A program made the translations under genes and the position numbers. DNA of 46,302 nucleotides, taken from IMG/VR virus record IMGVR_UViG_3300010396_000017, positions 1-46,302 of that record, one strand, 5' to 3'. Source of the DNA: a virus. Below are positions 31,925 to 39,961 of the stretch, in pieces (the stretch's first letter is position 1; the number at the start of each line of letters is the position of its first letter). Below the pieces are notes generated by a model, which saw only the letters and a program-made list of their open reading frames with translations, searched no databases and was not told where the DNA came from.

Positions 31925-33107
31925 CCACCCACCAATGGGTGCCGGTTTTCTTGTCCATTCCAATCGACTTGATCATGCCCGATCGGGACATGATCTCGAT
32001 CACTCGCATGACGCTGTGTGCAGGTACGCGTTGGCGGGCGTAGTGGACGAGCTTGTGCTCGGGCAAGCCTCGGGCCCCGGCGACTTGAACAAAGTGGAAT
32101 ATCTCGTCCATCGCCGCAGCGTCAGAGCCGGAAGTCCCAGCCTTGAACACGTCCGGCATATTGGCTTCGGCCTGGACCAGCCAGTTCATGGCTCGGTTGA
32201 AGTCGTCGCGGGTCAAGACGAGGGTGTTGGATCGGTCGATCGCAGCGACCATCGATAGCTTGTAGAAGTGAACCTTCCGGCGGGTGTTGTAGTGGATCAG
32301 CTTTGGATGGGTTGGTGCCGGGGCTTCGCCGTTCTGGCGCCACAGGTTGACGAGGTTGCGGTAGTCTTCGGTCACCTGGAAGTTGCCTACAAGACCGTTG
32401 ATCAGCTTGATATCGTGGAGCAGGTCGTCGGACAGCTTGCGTTCGATCGGTGCGAAGTCGTCGCCGATGATCCGCTCGTCGGAGAAGATCATCAGGGCGC
32501 GGGAGGTGAACCCTTGGCCCCAGGCAGACTCCGGGATGATCTCCATCAGTCGAGTCGGCGTGGCCCCAGATAAGATCGAGACCTGCGGGGATTTGATCTT
32601 GATTTTGAGGTCTCCGCCTCGGCGTTCTTGAGAGTATTCGTCTGGATCGTACAAGGCCGATAGGCCGTCGGTCATCTCGTTGTCGTACTTATGGATAAAG
32701 GTCCCGAGTTCGTCTGGGGCGATGAACATGGAGTTGTATTCGAGCGGTTCATCGGGCAACCGGATGATCGTGCGCTTGCTTCGCAGAAGGGCATCGACGA
32801 GGGAAGCCCAAGTCAGCGACAGTGGCGCGATATGTGGCTCGGGGAGTTCGCGGAGATAGGCTTTGGCCGATCGGATCACCCGGGTCTTGCCTGTGCCTGG
32901 ATGGCCGACGAGGAAGGTGTAGAGGTTAGGGTAGACCGGCGACGAGGTCATCAGCCAGACCTTTTCCTCCAACGACGCGGCCAGCGTCGTTATCGCGGCC
33001 CAGCGCCGGAAGACTTCTGGCGCGTCGAGGTTCGCTGTGTACTCGACGAAGGCGTCGACCCAGCTTGTGCAGGCCCGTTTGCCTAAGCCGTTGAGTTTGG
33101 AAGACAT
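31902..33107 (-). CDS. P-loop ATPase, primase/helicase-like (DUF3987-like), 401 aa
   Basis: Walker A is GHPGTGKT (residues about 68-75) and a Walker B-like strand FIAPDELG is near 130. SPQVSILSGATP follows at about 174-185, like sensor strands of phage replication ATPases. The C-terminal 80 residues look like a winged helix (GLPEHKLVHYARQRVPAHSVMRVIEIMSRSGMI). It is the last gene of the replication unit. As no DnaB-like helicase is seen, it may be the replicative or loader ATPase. The family call is tentative. Confidence 0.72.
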   Translation of the reverse strand: MSSKLNGLGKRACTSWVDAFVEYTANLDAPEVFRRWAAITTLAASLEEKVWLMTSSPVYPNLYTFLVGHPGTGKTRVIRSAKAYLRELPEPHIAPLSLTWASLVDALLRSKRTIIRLPDEPLEYNSMFIAPDELGTFIHKYDNEMTDGLSALYDPDEYSQERRGGDLKIKIKSPQVSILSGATPTRLMEIIPESAWGQGFTSRALMIFSDERIIGDDFAPIERKLSDDLLHDIKLINGLVGNFQVTEDYRNLVNLWRQNGEAPAPTHPKLIHYNTRRKVHFYKLSMVAAIDRSNTLVLTRDDFNRAMNWLVQAEANMPDVFKAGTSGSDAAAMDEIFHFVQVAGARGLPEHKLVHYARQRVPAHSVMRVIEIMSRSGMIKSIGMDKKTGTHWWVASAGTEI

Positions 33108-34583
33108 TTAGCCCCGGCGATCTAGAATATGCCTGCGCGGTGTACGATTTCGTGGGTCGTAACCATGGAAGTCCTTGAGCCCATCCGGGTTGGTCTTGGA
33201 CCAATCGCCCCGATTCCAGCCGGTCTTGCAGTCGTATGGGATCAGAAGGGTCCGGCCGTGCTTGAGTTGGATAGGATACTCAAGCTGTTTCATGATCTTG
33301 GGAATGATCTCGGCTTCGCGGTCCTCGGGGTATTGGATTGTGAGCGCGTCGTGGTCGTGCATCATTAGGTCCGCGTCCCGCGCGCGCCAGATGTTGAGCA
33401 TGGCGTTGTTGACGATCTCGGCCAGAGAGCATTGGGGGTCGTAGGCGATGGCTTCGCGAAGCGTCGCGTCATCGTTTCGGCGGCCCCAGAACTGGCGCTT
33501 GCGGCCAGTGAGGGAGATCAGGGTTCCGGTCCGGCGGAGTTCGGCATCGACGTGGGCTTGCCATCGCAGGTGTGCTGGGAACGCGCGGAAGTATTTGGGT
33601 TGGAATTCTTGGACTACGGAGAGGGGGAGCTTGGCTTGAGCGGAGAGAGTTTGGGCCTTGCCTCCGTAGTTGCTTCCATGTCCCAGCTTTTTACACATAA
33701 AGCGATATGTATAATGCCGGTAGTAGGGTTGCTCTGCAATATCTTTATCGAGCTTGAGGTTACCCGTCCACGCAAGGCGTGGCCAGCAAATTCTTGCAGT
33801 AGCTGTATGAGGGTCTCCGGACTCACACGCCTCCAAGTATGCTCCGTCATTGAACAGGTTCCATTCTATTGCACCAACGACGAACGACTCGCCCGACTTC
33901 GCATCGAACTTCGCAAACTTCATCCCTGGATCGGCAATGAAGATCGATCTTAGATTTTCCTCAATATTCTGGAGGTTTCCGCCGGTGCCGAACTCGGAGA
34001 AGCTGGAGGAGAACCGGCCGGTGCTGGTTCCGGCGATGTTGTAGCTGGTACGGATTCGGCCGTCGGGGTCGATCTCGGTCCGGAGGACATCGATTTTCTT
34101 CTGGAGGTCTCGCATTCCGGTGATGTGCTTGACGATCTGCCGGGCGATAAGGTAGGCTTCCATCTTCTCGAGCGCGTCCCGGTTGACTGTTGGGCGACCA
34201 TTCTTTCGAATAACCGGAATCTGGAGAGTATCATAGAAAAGCCTTTGAAGATCGGCGTTGCTTCGCCAGTTAAATCCGGGTAGGCGCACGCCGTCCAAGA
34301 CGATCCGCTCGAGATTGCGGTTGAGGATTTCAATCTTGTCGTAGTAATCATCGATGACCTCCGCTTTGCGGGCTTGATCTACAAGGACGCCACGTAGGCG
34401 CATTTCGAGGGCTGGGGCTTGGAGAGCTTTGGAGAACTCGTATGTCCGCGCCGTGTACTCGTCGCGTTGTGGTAAGAGTGCTTCAAGGACTTCGTATGTG
34501 ACGATGCAATCGAGTCCGTTGTATTTCCATTCCTTTTCCATGGGATCGCTAGGTTCTGGATCGGCCGCTCGGATTATCTTCAT
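33108..34583 (-). CDS. Family A DNA polymerase, polymerase part, 491 aa
   Basis: Motif A is FDAKSGES (about residue 226, Asp and Glu in register). The O-helix of motif B reads R-FMC-K-KLG-H-GSN-YG (about 292-306). Motif C is HDALTIQ (about 409), with Ala where many enzymes have Glu. His stands at the position of E. coli Phe762. Near the N-terminus WKYNGLDCIVTYEV (about 20-33) is the Exo III motif (YxxxD) of the 3'-5' exonuclease, whose other motifs lie in the upstream gene. It copies phage DNA. The start is 2 nt after the upstream stop, with a weak GAG ribosome site, so coupling is likely. Confidence 0.9.
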   Translation of the reverse strand: MKIIRAADPEPSDPMEKEWKYNGLDCIVTYEVLEALLPQRDEYTARTYEFSKALQAPALEMRLRGVLVDQARKAEVIDDYYDKIEILNRNLERIVLDGVRLPGFNWRSNADLQRLFYDTLQIPVIRKNGRPTVNRDALEKMEAYLIARQIVKHITGMRDLQKKIDVLRTEIDPDGRIRTSYNIAGTSTGRFSSSFSEFGTGGNLQNIEENLRSIFIADPGMKFAKFDAKSGESFVVGAIEWNLFNDGAYLEACESGDPHTATARICWPRLAWTGNLKLDKDIAEQPYYRHYTYRFMCKKLGHGSNYGGKAQTLSAQAKLPLSVVQEFQPKYFRAFPAHLRWQAHVDAELRRTGTLISLTGRKRQFWGRRNDDATLREAIAYDPQCSLAEIVNNAMLNIWRARDADLMMHDHDALTIQYPEDREAEIIPKIMKQLEYPIQLKHGRTLLIPYDCKTGWNRGDWSKTNPDGLKDFHGYDPRNRTPRRHILDRRG

Positions 34584-34585
34584 TG

Positions 34586-35683
34586 CTATTCATCTCGTTT
34601 AATCGTTGTGCTTCGGCGTTCTGTCTTCCAGGCTCCATAGCTGCTGTAGATTGAGCCAAGGAAGCCGAGGCCTTTGAGGGCCTCTGGTTGTAAGGCGTGG
34701 TGCAGAAGCATGGAGTCCTCCTCGGCACCTAAGACTCGGATTCCCACGGATCGCCAGAGGAAGGCGATGTCGTACAGTCCGTTTTGGAAGACCTTGGCGA
34801 TGGATCGATCTTCAAGAACTCGTCGCACAAACGCCCAAGCCGCGCTTTCAGCACGCACATCTGGCCAAAAGCTTCGGCCCTTTGCTCGGGCGTCATCGAA
34901 TGGAATAACGAGTGCAACGTCTCGGCGGGGAGCAAATCCAATGCACGTGATCCGATTTCCAGCCGTCTCAATGTCGACAGCAAGTATTCTGGCGAGACTA
35001 ATGTAACGCTCATAGAAGGCCTCCAGGTCGTCGAGCGTTGGCTCGATCCAGATTTCACAGTTCGGTCGGCGGATTTCGGGGTACTCGGCTTCGCGAGCGG
35101 CCTTCGAGAGGTCGGCTATTGTAACCGGCCGGAGGTCCCATTGGCGGAGGACAGCAGCAGGATGGTAAGTGCAAAGGTACTTGTAATCGGCTACTGTGTG
35201 GGTCGAGAGCGCCGTCGTGCCGCGGAGCTTGGAAATACCCGTGCGATTTGATAGAGACCAAAGAGGAGTATTGCCAAGGGCAATAATAAGGTTGGGGTCA
35301 ATGGCAATGATCTCGTCCCCGAGCCGTTCGAGTTCATGTTGAAATTCCTTTCGCACGTAACCGGCTTTGACAAGCGGACCGAAGCCTGGAATGCCGTCGG
35401 ACTTCGGTCCGCAGAAGGCCTCGATCCTGTTCCCCGGCGGGTGCTGGTTGAAGACGTTGGCCCGATATACCTCTGGATGGAGTTGCCAAACCATCTCCAT
35501 CATCTGCGGATCGCCGGTGTTGTAGTACCGGTTGATGTAGTCGTAGTCGGCCGAGGTAAGTTCGATGACCTTGGCTTCGCCGAGCATGCGGATTAGTTCG
35601 ACGCCGCTAGCACCCACGAAGCTGGAGTTGATCTTTGCTTCGTTCTCGCCTCGGGCTTCGCCGAGGCAGATGATGGGCTTCAT
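34586..35683 (-). CDS. UDG-like plus 3'-5' exonuclease domain, DNA polymerase-related, 365 aa
   Basis: Residues 1-200 resemble family 4 uracil-DNA glycosylases of the SPO1 polymerase-related type: GEARGENEA, FVGASG, NVFNQHPPGNR, IIALGNTPL and YHPAAVLR. The iron-sulphur cysteines are absent and the usual GEAPG is GEARG. Residues about 230-345 are the DnaQ-like domain with Exo I (AVDIETAG) and Exo II (FQNGLYDIAFL), but Exo III is missing and found in the downstream gene. Together the two genes equal one UDG-Exo-Pol polypeptide of about 856 aa. Activity of the glycosylase domain is uncertain. Confidence 0.83.
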   Translation of the reverse strand: MKPIICLGEARGENEAKINSSFVGASGVELIRMLGEAKVIELTSADYDYINRYYNTGDPQMMEMVWQLHPEVYRANVFNQHPPGNRIEAFCGPKSDGIPGFGPLVKAGYVRKEFQHELERLGDEIIAIDPNLIIALGNTPLWSLSNRTGISKLRGTTALSTHTVADYKYLCTYHPAAVLRQWDLRPVTIADLSKAAREAEYPEIRRPNCEIWIEPTLDDLEAFYERYISLARILAVDIETAGNRITCIGFAPRRDVALVIPFDDARAKGRSFWPDVRAESAAWAFVRRVLEDRSIAKVFQNGLYDIAFLWRSVGIRVLGAEEDSMLLHHALQPEALKGLGFLGSIYSSYGAWKTERRSTTIKRDE

Positions 35684-36192
35684 GACTGCGCCGCCCTAAT
35701 CTTCGCCCGGAGTTCCTCCGGATACGGATACAGTGCGAGGTCAGGTGGGCAATCTCGGACCGGCTCGGACTCATCGTATCGGACCTGCGGGTCGATATAC
35801 CGGCTGTAGATTCGCCAGCCCTCGGCTAAGGGCTTGTCAAGGAGCCGCGCGGCGCACATGGCTTCGGCTCGGTTGGCCAGCCGATGGCCGGCTGGGTCGT
35901 GTGCGTAGTCGACGCCGATCCCAGCGAACTTCCGCAGCGCCCACTCGGTGGCCTCGTGATAGGCCAAGGCGCGGGAGCAGTCGACGCCGAGGACGACCGG
36001 GTTGATGTCGGATGACACGTAGACGTGGGTCCCGAGTTCGGCGATGCCTGCGCCGTAGGGAATGTGGAACGCGGTTGAGATCGGAATGTCCTCGATCTGG
36101 TCGTAGTACCGGGCGAAGTCCGGGAACTGGGTCATGAGTCGGTTGAGTTCGACTTCGGAGCCGAGTTGGTCGTCGATGTCGCCGCTTGCCAT
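35680..36192 (-). CDS. Hypothetical protein with HExxE motif, 170 aa
   Basis: YHEATEWALRKF (about residues 79-90) followed by DYAHDPAGHRLANRAEA (about 95-111) is a possible metal-binding H/E arrangement seen in unnamed phage proteins next to polymerase genes. The N-terminal half is beta-rich. GAGGGAC precedes the ATG and the stop overlaps the next start by 4 nt. A metallopeptidase-like fold is possible; no function is established. Confidence 0.72.
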   Translation of the reverse strand: MASGDIDDQLGSEVELNRLMTQFPDFARYYDQIEDIPISTAFHIPYGAGIAELGTHVYVSSDINPVVLGVDCSRALAYHEATEWALRKFAGIGVDYAHDPAGHRLANRAEAMCAARLLDKPLAEGWRIYSRYIDPQVRYDESEPVRDCPPDLALYPYPEELRAKIRAAQS

Positions 36193-36302
36193 TCGAGGTC
36201 CCTCGTGCGGATTTGGATTTCAATCCAGTCTAAGGATGCCCGTACGCGATTGATCTCGGCCAGAAGGGTGGCTAAGAACGGATCGCGTACGGGCGGCTTC
36301 AT
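36132..36302 (-). CDS. Small hypothetical protein, 56 aa
   Basis: ATG 36302 opens a helical, charged peptide (LATLLAEINRVRASLDWIEIQIRTRDLEWQ in essence, residues 10-39, described from two adjoining segments). It then runs in another frame over the first 61 nt of the HExxE gene. It fills the space between two coupled genes. Support is size, position and helix quality only. Confidence 0.45.
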   Translation of the reverse strand: MKPPVRDPFLATLLAEINRVRASLDWIEIQIRTRDLEWQAATSTTNSAPKSNSTDS

Positions 36303-36308
36303 CGCGGC

Positions 36309-36785
36309 TTACTCAGCCGGGGCCGTGTTGGCGAGTTCGGCGAAGACTGACTGGCCGTCCTCGCTCGCGCGATGCTTCATAAAGGCGTTGACCTGCCGGC
36401 CGGGTGCCTCCTCGATCATCTGCCGAAGGCTCTTGGTTTCGCCGTCCTCGTCCTCCTCGATGCCGAGGTCTTGGAGGAATTTCTTGAGGCGCCAGACGGA
36501 GTCTTCGGTGATGTAGTAAGTTGCCCGGAAGGTGGTGTCGGAGAGGTTCCGGGTTTCGCCGGAGGCTTTCTTCGACCACGCGTCGAGGGCCTCCTGGTCC
36601 ACGTCTTCGCCCGCCGAGATTGGCTGGAGGGTGAACTCCACGAACTCGGTTTGCTTTTTGGAGGACTTGTCGTAGCGGGGCTGGCCCTTGACGACGCAGG
36701 CGTAGGTGCCCTGCGGGACGGGCTTCGGCCGTTCGACTTCGTTGGAGGGGCGATCGAGGATGGAGCCGAAATTGGGTTGGTTCAT
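36309..36785 (-). CDS. ssDNA-binding-like protein, 158 aa
   Basis: FGSILDRPSNEVERPKPVP, GTYACVVKGQPRYDKSS and KKQTEFVEFTLQPI form a conserved OB-like beta start, followed by YYITEDSVWRLKKFLQDLGIE and AFMKHRASEDGQSVFAEL. This protein type accompanies Sak4/RecA-like genes in many phages and is thought to bind single-stranded DNA (DUF669-like group). It lies two genes downstream of the Sak4-like ATPase. The assignment is by pattern and context. Confidence 0.68.
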   Translation of the reverse strand: MNQPNFGSILDRPSNEVERPKPVPQGTYACVVKGQPRYDKSSKKQTEFVEFTLQPISAGEDVDQEALDAWSKKASGETRNLSDTTFRATYYITEDSVWRLKKFLQDLGIEEDEDGETKSLRQMIEEAPGRQVNAFMKHRASEDGQSVFAELANTAPAE

Positions 36786-36958
36786 GTGTTGGGTTCCTGT
36801 GTTGGGTGAGTTGAGTTGAGTTTGTCGAGAATCATCTGTTCGAGTTTGCGGGTGATCTCCTTTGCAGTTTCAGATTTCTTCTCCAGCCCAATGAAGTACG
36901 AGTGCATTGAGCACAGGTCATTCATCGTTGGCCGGTTGGTTTGAATCGGTTCGGTCAC
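36782..36958 (-). CDS. Small hypothetical protein, 58 aa (GTG start)
   Basis: The GTG at 36958 overlaps the recombinase stop (GTGA) and the TGA at 36782 overlaps the next ATG (ATGA), so it fills the gap exactly. Residues 12-48 form an amphipathic helix (FIGLEKKSETAKEITRKLEQM). AGGAAG lies at the right distance, inside the upstream gene's last codons. A role in recombination is guessed from context only. Confidence 0.72.
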   Translation of the reverse strand: MTEPIQTNRPTMNDLCSMHSYFIGLEKKSETAKEITRKLEQMILDKLNSTHPTQEPNT

Positions 36959-37767
36959 ATCTTCCTCACGAGTTTGGGCTTCGCCGGTGCGTTCCGCAGA
37001 ACGCCGAAGAAATCGGCTAGGCCGGTTGAGATGGGGTAGGATTTCCCCATCTCAAAAGGCTTGGTGTTCTTGAGATCGAACAGGGCCGTCGCAGCCGTCT
37101 GGATGGTCCGGTTCCCGGCCCGGTTCTCGCACTGGGCCCAGTGGTTGAAGTAGCGAGGGATAGTCGGGCCGAGGGCTGAGCCGATGGCGTTGGGATAGCC
37201 GCGGGTCCGGCCGTCATCGCCGGTGGTGTAGCGGACATGGGCGCAGACGATGACGTTGGTGCGGAAGGAACCGGAGGTGAGCAAGGCGAGGGCGGACTCG
37301 ACAGCTTGTTGTGAGGCATAGAACCACTGGCGTGGGTCCTTGGCACCGGGGTTCATGGACTCGGCCCAGTTGAATGCGGCGTCGGAGAAGAATGATAGGG
37401 AGTCGAGGACGCAGATGGTGTCTGGGCCCCAGTCGCAGGGCTTGCCCAGGTCGGTGTCGGCGTACTTCCAGTGGTCCAGCATCTTCATCGCATCGACGAA
37501 GGCCGAGGGCTTGTCGACCTTAGGGCCGGCTGCGGTGGTCTTATAGTTGTCGCGGAGGGTTCGGTACTCGACGTTGTCGATGTTGGCCGGACACTCCTTG
37601 AGGACGTAGGTCTTGAGCGGGTCCAACCCATTGTCCATATCGAGGACTCGGAGCTTGTAGCCCGCGCCGACGAGGGAGGCTAGGGCACCGGATTTGCCCG
37701 AGCCGGAGTCGCCGGTGAGGAGCAGTTTTGTGAAATCATTGCTCTGGTGTGCTGACAGGCTGGGCAT
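36955..37767 (-). CDS. Sak4-like RecA-fold ATPase, 270 aa
   Basis: Walker A is GDSGSGKS (residues 19-26), a short core strand is LRVLDMDNG (about 40-48) and Walker B is TICVLDSLSFF (about 114-124). There is no LexA- or long RecA C-terminal domain. This fits the phage Sak4/AAA_24 group of single-strand annealing or strand-exchange ATPases that work with an SSB and a Cas4/RecB-like exonuclease, both encoded nearby. ATG 37767 with GAGAGGA upstream is preferred over the in-frame start at 37833. Confidence 0.83.
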   Translation of the reverse strand: MPSLSAHQSNDFTKLLLTGDSGSGKSGALASLVGAGYKLRVLDMDNGLDPLKTYVLKECPANIDNVEYRTLRDNYKTTAAGPKVDKPSAFVDAMKMLDHWKYADTDLGKPCDWGPDTICVLDSLSFFSDAAFNWAESMNPGAKDPRQWFYASQQAVESALALLTSGSFRTNVIVCAHVRYTTGDDGRTRGYPNAIGSALGPTIPRYFNHWAQCENRAGNRTIQTAATALFDLKNTKPFEMGKSYPISTGLADFFGVLRNAPAKPKLVRKM

Positions 37768-37948
37768 CTTGGGTCCTCTCGAAGGTGATCTTGACTGGCT
37801 CAGCGATCTTGAACGGTTGATCGCCGGGGCCAAATGAAAGCGACTCGCGCGAGCCTGCGAAGTGGACGTACCAGTCGGAGCCGACTTGGCGAACGTCTTG
37901 GACGAATGTGTGGATGATGTATCTTACCTTGGCTTGAGCGGGTTCCAT
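37736..37948 (-). CDS. Small beta-rich protein, 70 aa
   Basis: Starting at MEPAQAKVRYIIHTFV, the product has several strands (SDWYVHFAGSRESLSF, EPVKITFERT) and looks like a single small beta-barrel. It overlaps the nuclease gene end by 25 nt and the recombinase start by 32 nt, both in other frames. No family recognised; its position suggests a recombination accessory protein. Confidence 0.65.
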   Translation of the reverse strand: MEPAQAKVRYIIHTFVQDVRQVGSDWYVHFAGSRESLSFGPGDQPFKIAEPVKITFERTQDAQPVSTPEQ

Positions 37949-38931
37949 CGGTCCTCTGGCGGTTGTTGAACGAAGTCGCTGCGCAGGAATTGCTCGCGAA
38001 CTTGTGACGATTTGGAGCAGATCGAGCGGAAGCGGCACCCGCCGAACTTGTCGCAGGCCGTGTCGTTCATCGGCCAGTACCCGTTGGTGGCGAATGTCTC
38101 AGCCAAGTTGAACCAGTATGAGAGGTCCAACATCCACTCCGATAGCTGGTCCTCAGTGCGATAAGTAAAACCGCGCACAAAGCGAGAGCTATCGCTAAGG
38201 ACTTGGGCGACATCGATGATGACTCCGCGAATGGGTGTGCCGAGGATGACGCGGGAAGCTAGGGTGTAGAGCGTCATCTGGTTGTTGGGTTCGTACTGAG
38301 CGAAGTAGTAGGCCGAGGGGGTTGTGGTTGTGGTCTTCCGGTCCATGACGAACATGGCGCCCTGGAAGTTGACCACGCGGTCGAGATGGCCGCAGAGGAG
38401 GTAGGGTTGGTTCACGGAGATATTGAAGATTCCTTCGCGCTCTCGTATCTGAGATACGGTTAGGTATTGTCCTTGGCTCGGCCCCCAATCCAACTCGAAC
38501 CGGAAGCTGAGTTCGACAGCTGGCTTGCCATTGTCGAGGATCACCGTCTCGGCTGCGTCATCGCGGAAGTGATCGAGGTACCAGATGACGGTTTGGACTA
38601 AGGCGGATTTGGACTTGAGGGCTTCGCTTCGCTTATCGAGGTCCGGGTCCGGCTGCCAAGTGTGGATGCGGTCCAAGAGGCGTGAGATGGTTTCGCGGAC
38701 CGCGTCGTCGAAGCCCGTGCCTTCGGCTCGGAGGAGGTCGAAGTCCTGGAGGGCCGCGTGATATTCGATGCCCCAGCGGAGATGGATGGACTCTGCGCGG
38801 GTTGTCCAGCCTTCGATCATTTGGTATTGGTACAGCCGAGGACAGGTCTTTAGCATCCCAAGGGAGGTTGAATCCCACGCGAACTGCACCTTGGTGCCGG
38901 GGAGGAAGCAGGATTGGGCTTCGCCGGTCAT
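37924..38931 (-). CDS. Cas4/RecB-like PD-(D/E)XK exonuclease, 335 aa
   Basis: The catalytic core is visible as CGHLDRVV (about residues 180-187) and FVMDRKTTT (about 193-201), giving the D...DxK pattern. One cysteine near residue 30 (TCPRLYQYQ) plus three near 292-305 (ACDKFGGCRFRSIC) form the 1+3 arrangement that binds a 4Fe-4S cluster in Cas4/AddB-type nucleases. It would resect DNA ends to make single strands for the Sak4-like ATPase. The ATG overlaps the previous stop by 4 nt. No CRISPR genes are nearby. Confidence 0.82.
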   Translation of the reverse strand: MTGEAQSCFLPGTKVQFAWDSTSLGMLKTCPRLYQYQMIEGWTTRAESIHLRWGIEYHAALQDFDLLRAEGTGFDDAVRETISRLLDRIHTWQPDPDLDKRSEALKSKSALVQTVIWYLDHFRDDAAETVILDNGKPAVELSFRFELDWGPSQGQYLTVSQIREREGIFNISVNQPYLLCGHLDRVVNFQGAMFVMDRKTTTTTPSAYYFAQYEPNNQMTLYTLASRVILGTPIRGVIIDVAQVLSDSSRFVRGFTYRTEDQLSEWMLDLSYWFNLAETFATNGYWPMNDTACDKFGGCRFRSICSKSSQVREQFLRSDFVQQPPEDRWNPLKPR

Positions 38932-39143
38932 ATCTTCCTCGCAATGCCAGCCTTCGGCAGCCCGGCGGTTAGGTTCTTTAGAACCCCGTCGAGTGATGGT
39001 GCCGGGCCTCGTTCCTTCGACGGACGCTTGCCGGCTTCGACTAGGCCGCGGTTCTTCCGGTGATGGGCGATGATCTTGTCGATGTCTTCGCGGGTGAGTT
39101 CGAGTGGGTCGCGGTCCATGAGTTCGTCGAGTTCATTTGACAT
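38928..39143 (-). CDS. Small hypothetical protein, 71 aa
   Basis: An acidic helix (ELDELMDRDPLELTREDIDKIIAHHRKN) precedes a basic tail ending ARKI. The last codons contain the ribosome site of the nuclease gene. Short proteins of this pattern are frequent in phage recombination clusters, with unknown role. Confidence 0.7.
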   Translation of the reverse strand: MSNELDELMDRDPLELTREDIDKIIAHHRKNRGLVEAGKRPSKERGPAPSLDGVLKNLTAGLPKAGIARKI

Positions 39144-39372
39144 GGTATTGTCCTACCAGGATTAGGCCGATTTCGGCGTCGGTGAGTTTGGATTGTGAAG
39201 GCATTCTGGCGTCGACATTGGCGCAGAACTCTGGGTAGTCCCGACTGTCAGGGCACATACCTTTGGCAAAGCTCCGGCGCTGCTCGTACCACATACGGAG
39301 CTTCTGCGAGTCGGTCATCTTGTCATAGGCGGTCTTGTATTTGTCCAAGAGTTCCTTGAAGTCAATCGACAT
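39133..39372 (-). CDS. Small hypothetical protein, 79 aa
   Basis: The sequence is helical with two cysteines (GMCPDSRDYPEFC, about residues 38-50) and an AEIGLILVGQYHVK end. It overlaps both neighbours by 11 nt, so expression is coupled. No family recognised. Confidence 0.7.
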   Translation of the reverse strand: MSIDFKELLDKYKTAYDKMTDSQKLRMWYEQRRSFAKGMCPDSRDYPEFCANVDARMPSQSKLTDAEIGLILVGQYHVK

Positions 39373-39550
39373 CGAAGTCTCCGTCTAGAAAGGGTTCGCG
39401 CGTGTTGCGGATCATGGCGCAGTGATTGTCGAGTAGGTCTCGGAGCCGCTCGGACCAGCCGTGACCGTGAAGTCGAATCATGGTGTCGACGTTGTCGGCG
39501 AACAGGTTTAGGTTGACCTTGCGAAGCGGGCGGGGGGAGCGTGGGGGCAT
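39362..39550 (-). CDS. Small hypothetical protein, 62 aa
   Basis: ATG 39550 overlaps the previous stop (TGATG). The product has a basic N-terminus (MPPRSPRPLRKVNLNLF) and a helix-rich middle (DTMIRLHGHGWSERLRDLLDNH). An in-frame upstream start at 39658 would lie over the previous gene and is not used here. Function unknown. Confidence 0.65.
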   Translation of the reverse strand: MPPRSPRPLRKVNLNLFADNVDTMIRLHGHGWSERLRDLLDNHCAMIRNTREPFLDGDFDVD

Positions 39551-39951
39551 CAGGGCACCTTTGTAATAGTCAACCCAAAGCCGCCGTAATAGCCGTTGTG
39601 CTCGTTGTGATTGACGAGTGTCACGAATCCTTGATCTGTTCCAACTTCGACGAAGCAAGTTTCGTGATCGCCCGAGCTATCATCAATATCAGGCCCTGGC
39701 TTTCCTTCTATACGCACGAGCCTATGTCCACAAAGTGAATTGAGATCGTCGTCGGTGGACATATAGCGGTTCTCGCAACACGATTGTCCGTCGTCCCAGA
39801 TTTTGATCTGCTCGCCGTCTTCGAAGGTTATTCGAAGACGATTGTCTATAATACTGGCTGCTGTAATAGTTCGGCCGACAAATTCGTCTGGCGAGTGTTC
39901 AGAACCGCTGCTAAGGTAGTGAAGCATCGCACCAAATCCGATCATATTCAT
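39550..39951 (-). CDS. DUF7448-like protein, 133 aa
   Basis: The pattern LVGRTIT-type start (residues about 23-30), DGQSCCENRYMSTDD (about 52-66), CFVEVGTDQG and NHNEHNGYYGGFGL (about 112-125) matches a widespread phage protein with a beta fold and adjacent cysteines, DUF7448-like. The role is unknown. The gene starts 11 nt after the previous stop. Confidence 0.7.
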   Translation of the reverse strand: MNMIGFGAMLHYLSSGSEHSPDEFVGRTITAASIIDNRLRITFEDGEQIKIWDDGQSCCENRYMSTDDDLNSLCGHRLVRIEGKPGPDIDDSSGDHETCFVEVGTDQGFVTLVNHNEHNGYYGGFGLTITKVP

Positions 39952-39961
39952 GTTGCTCTCC

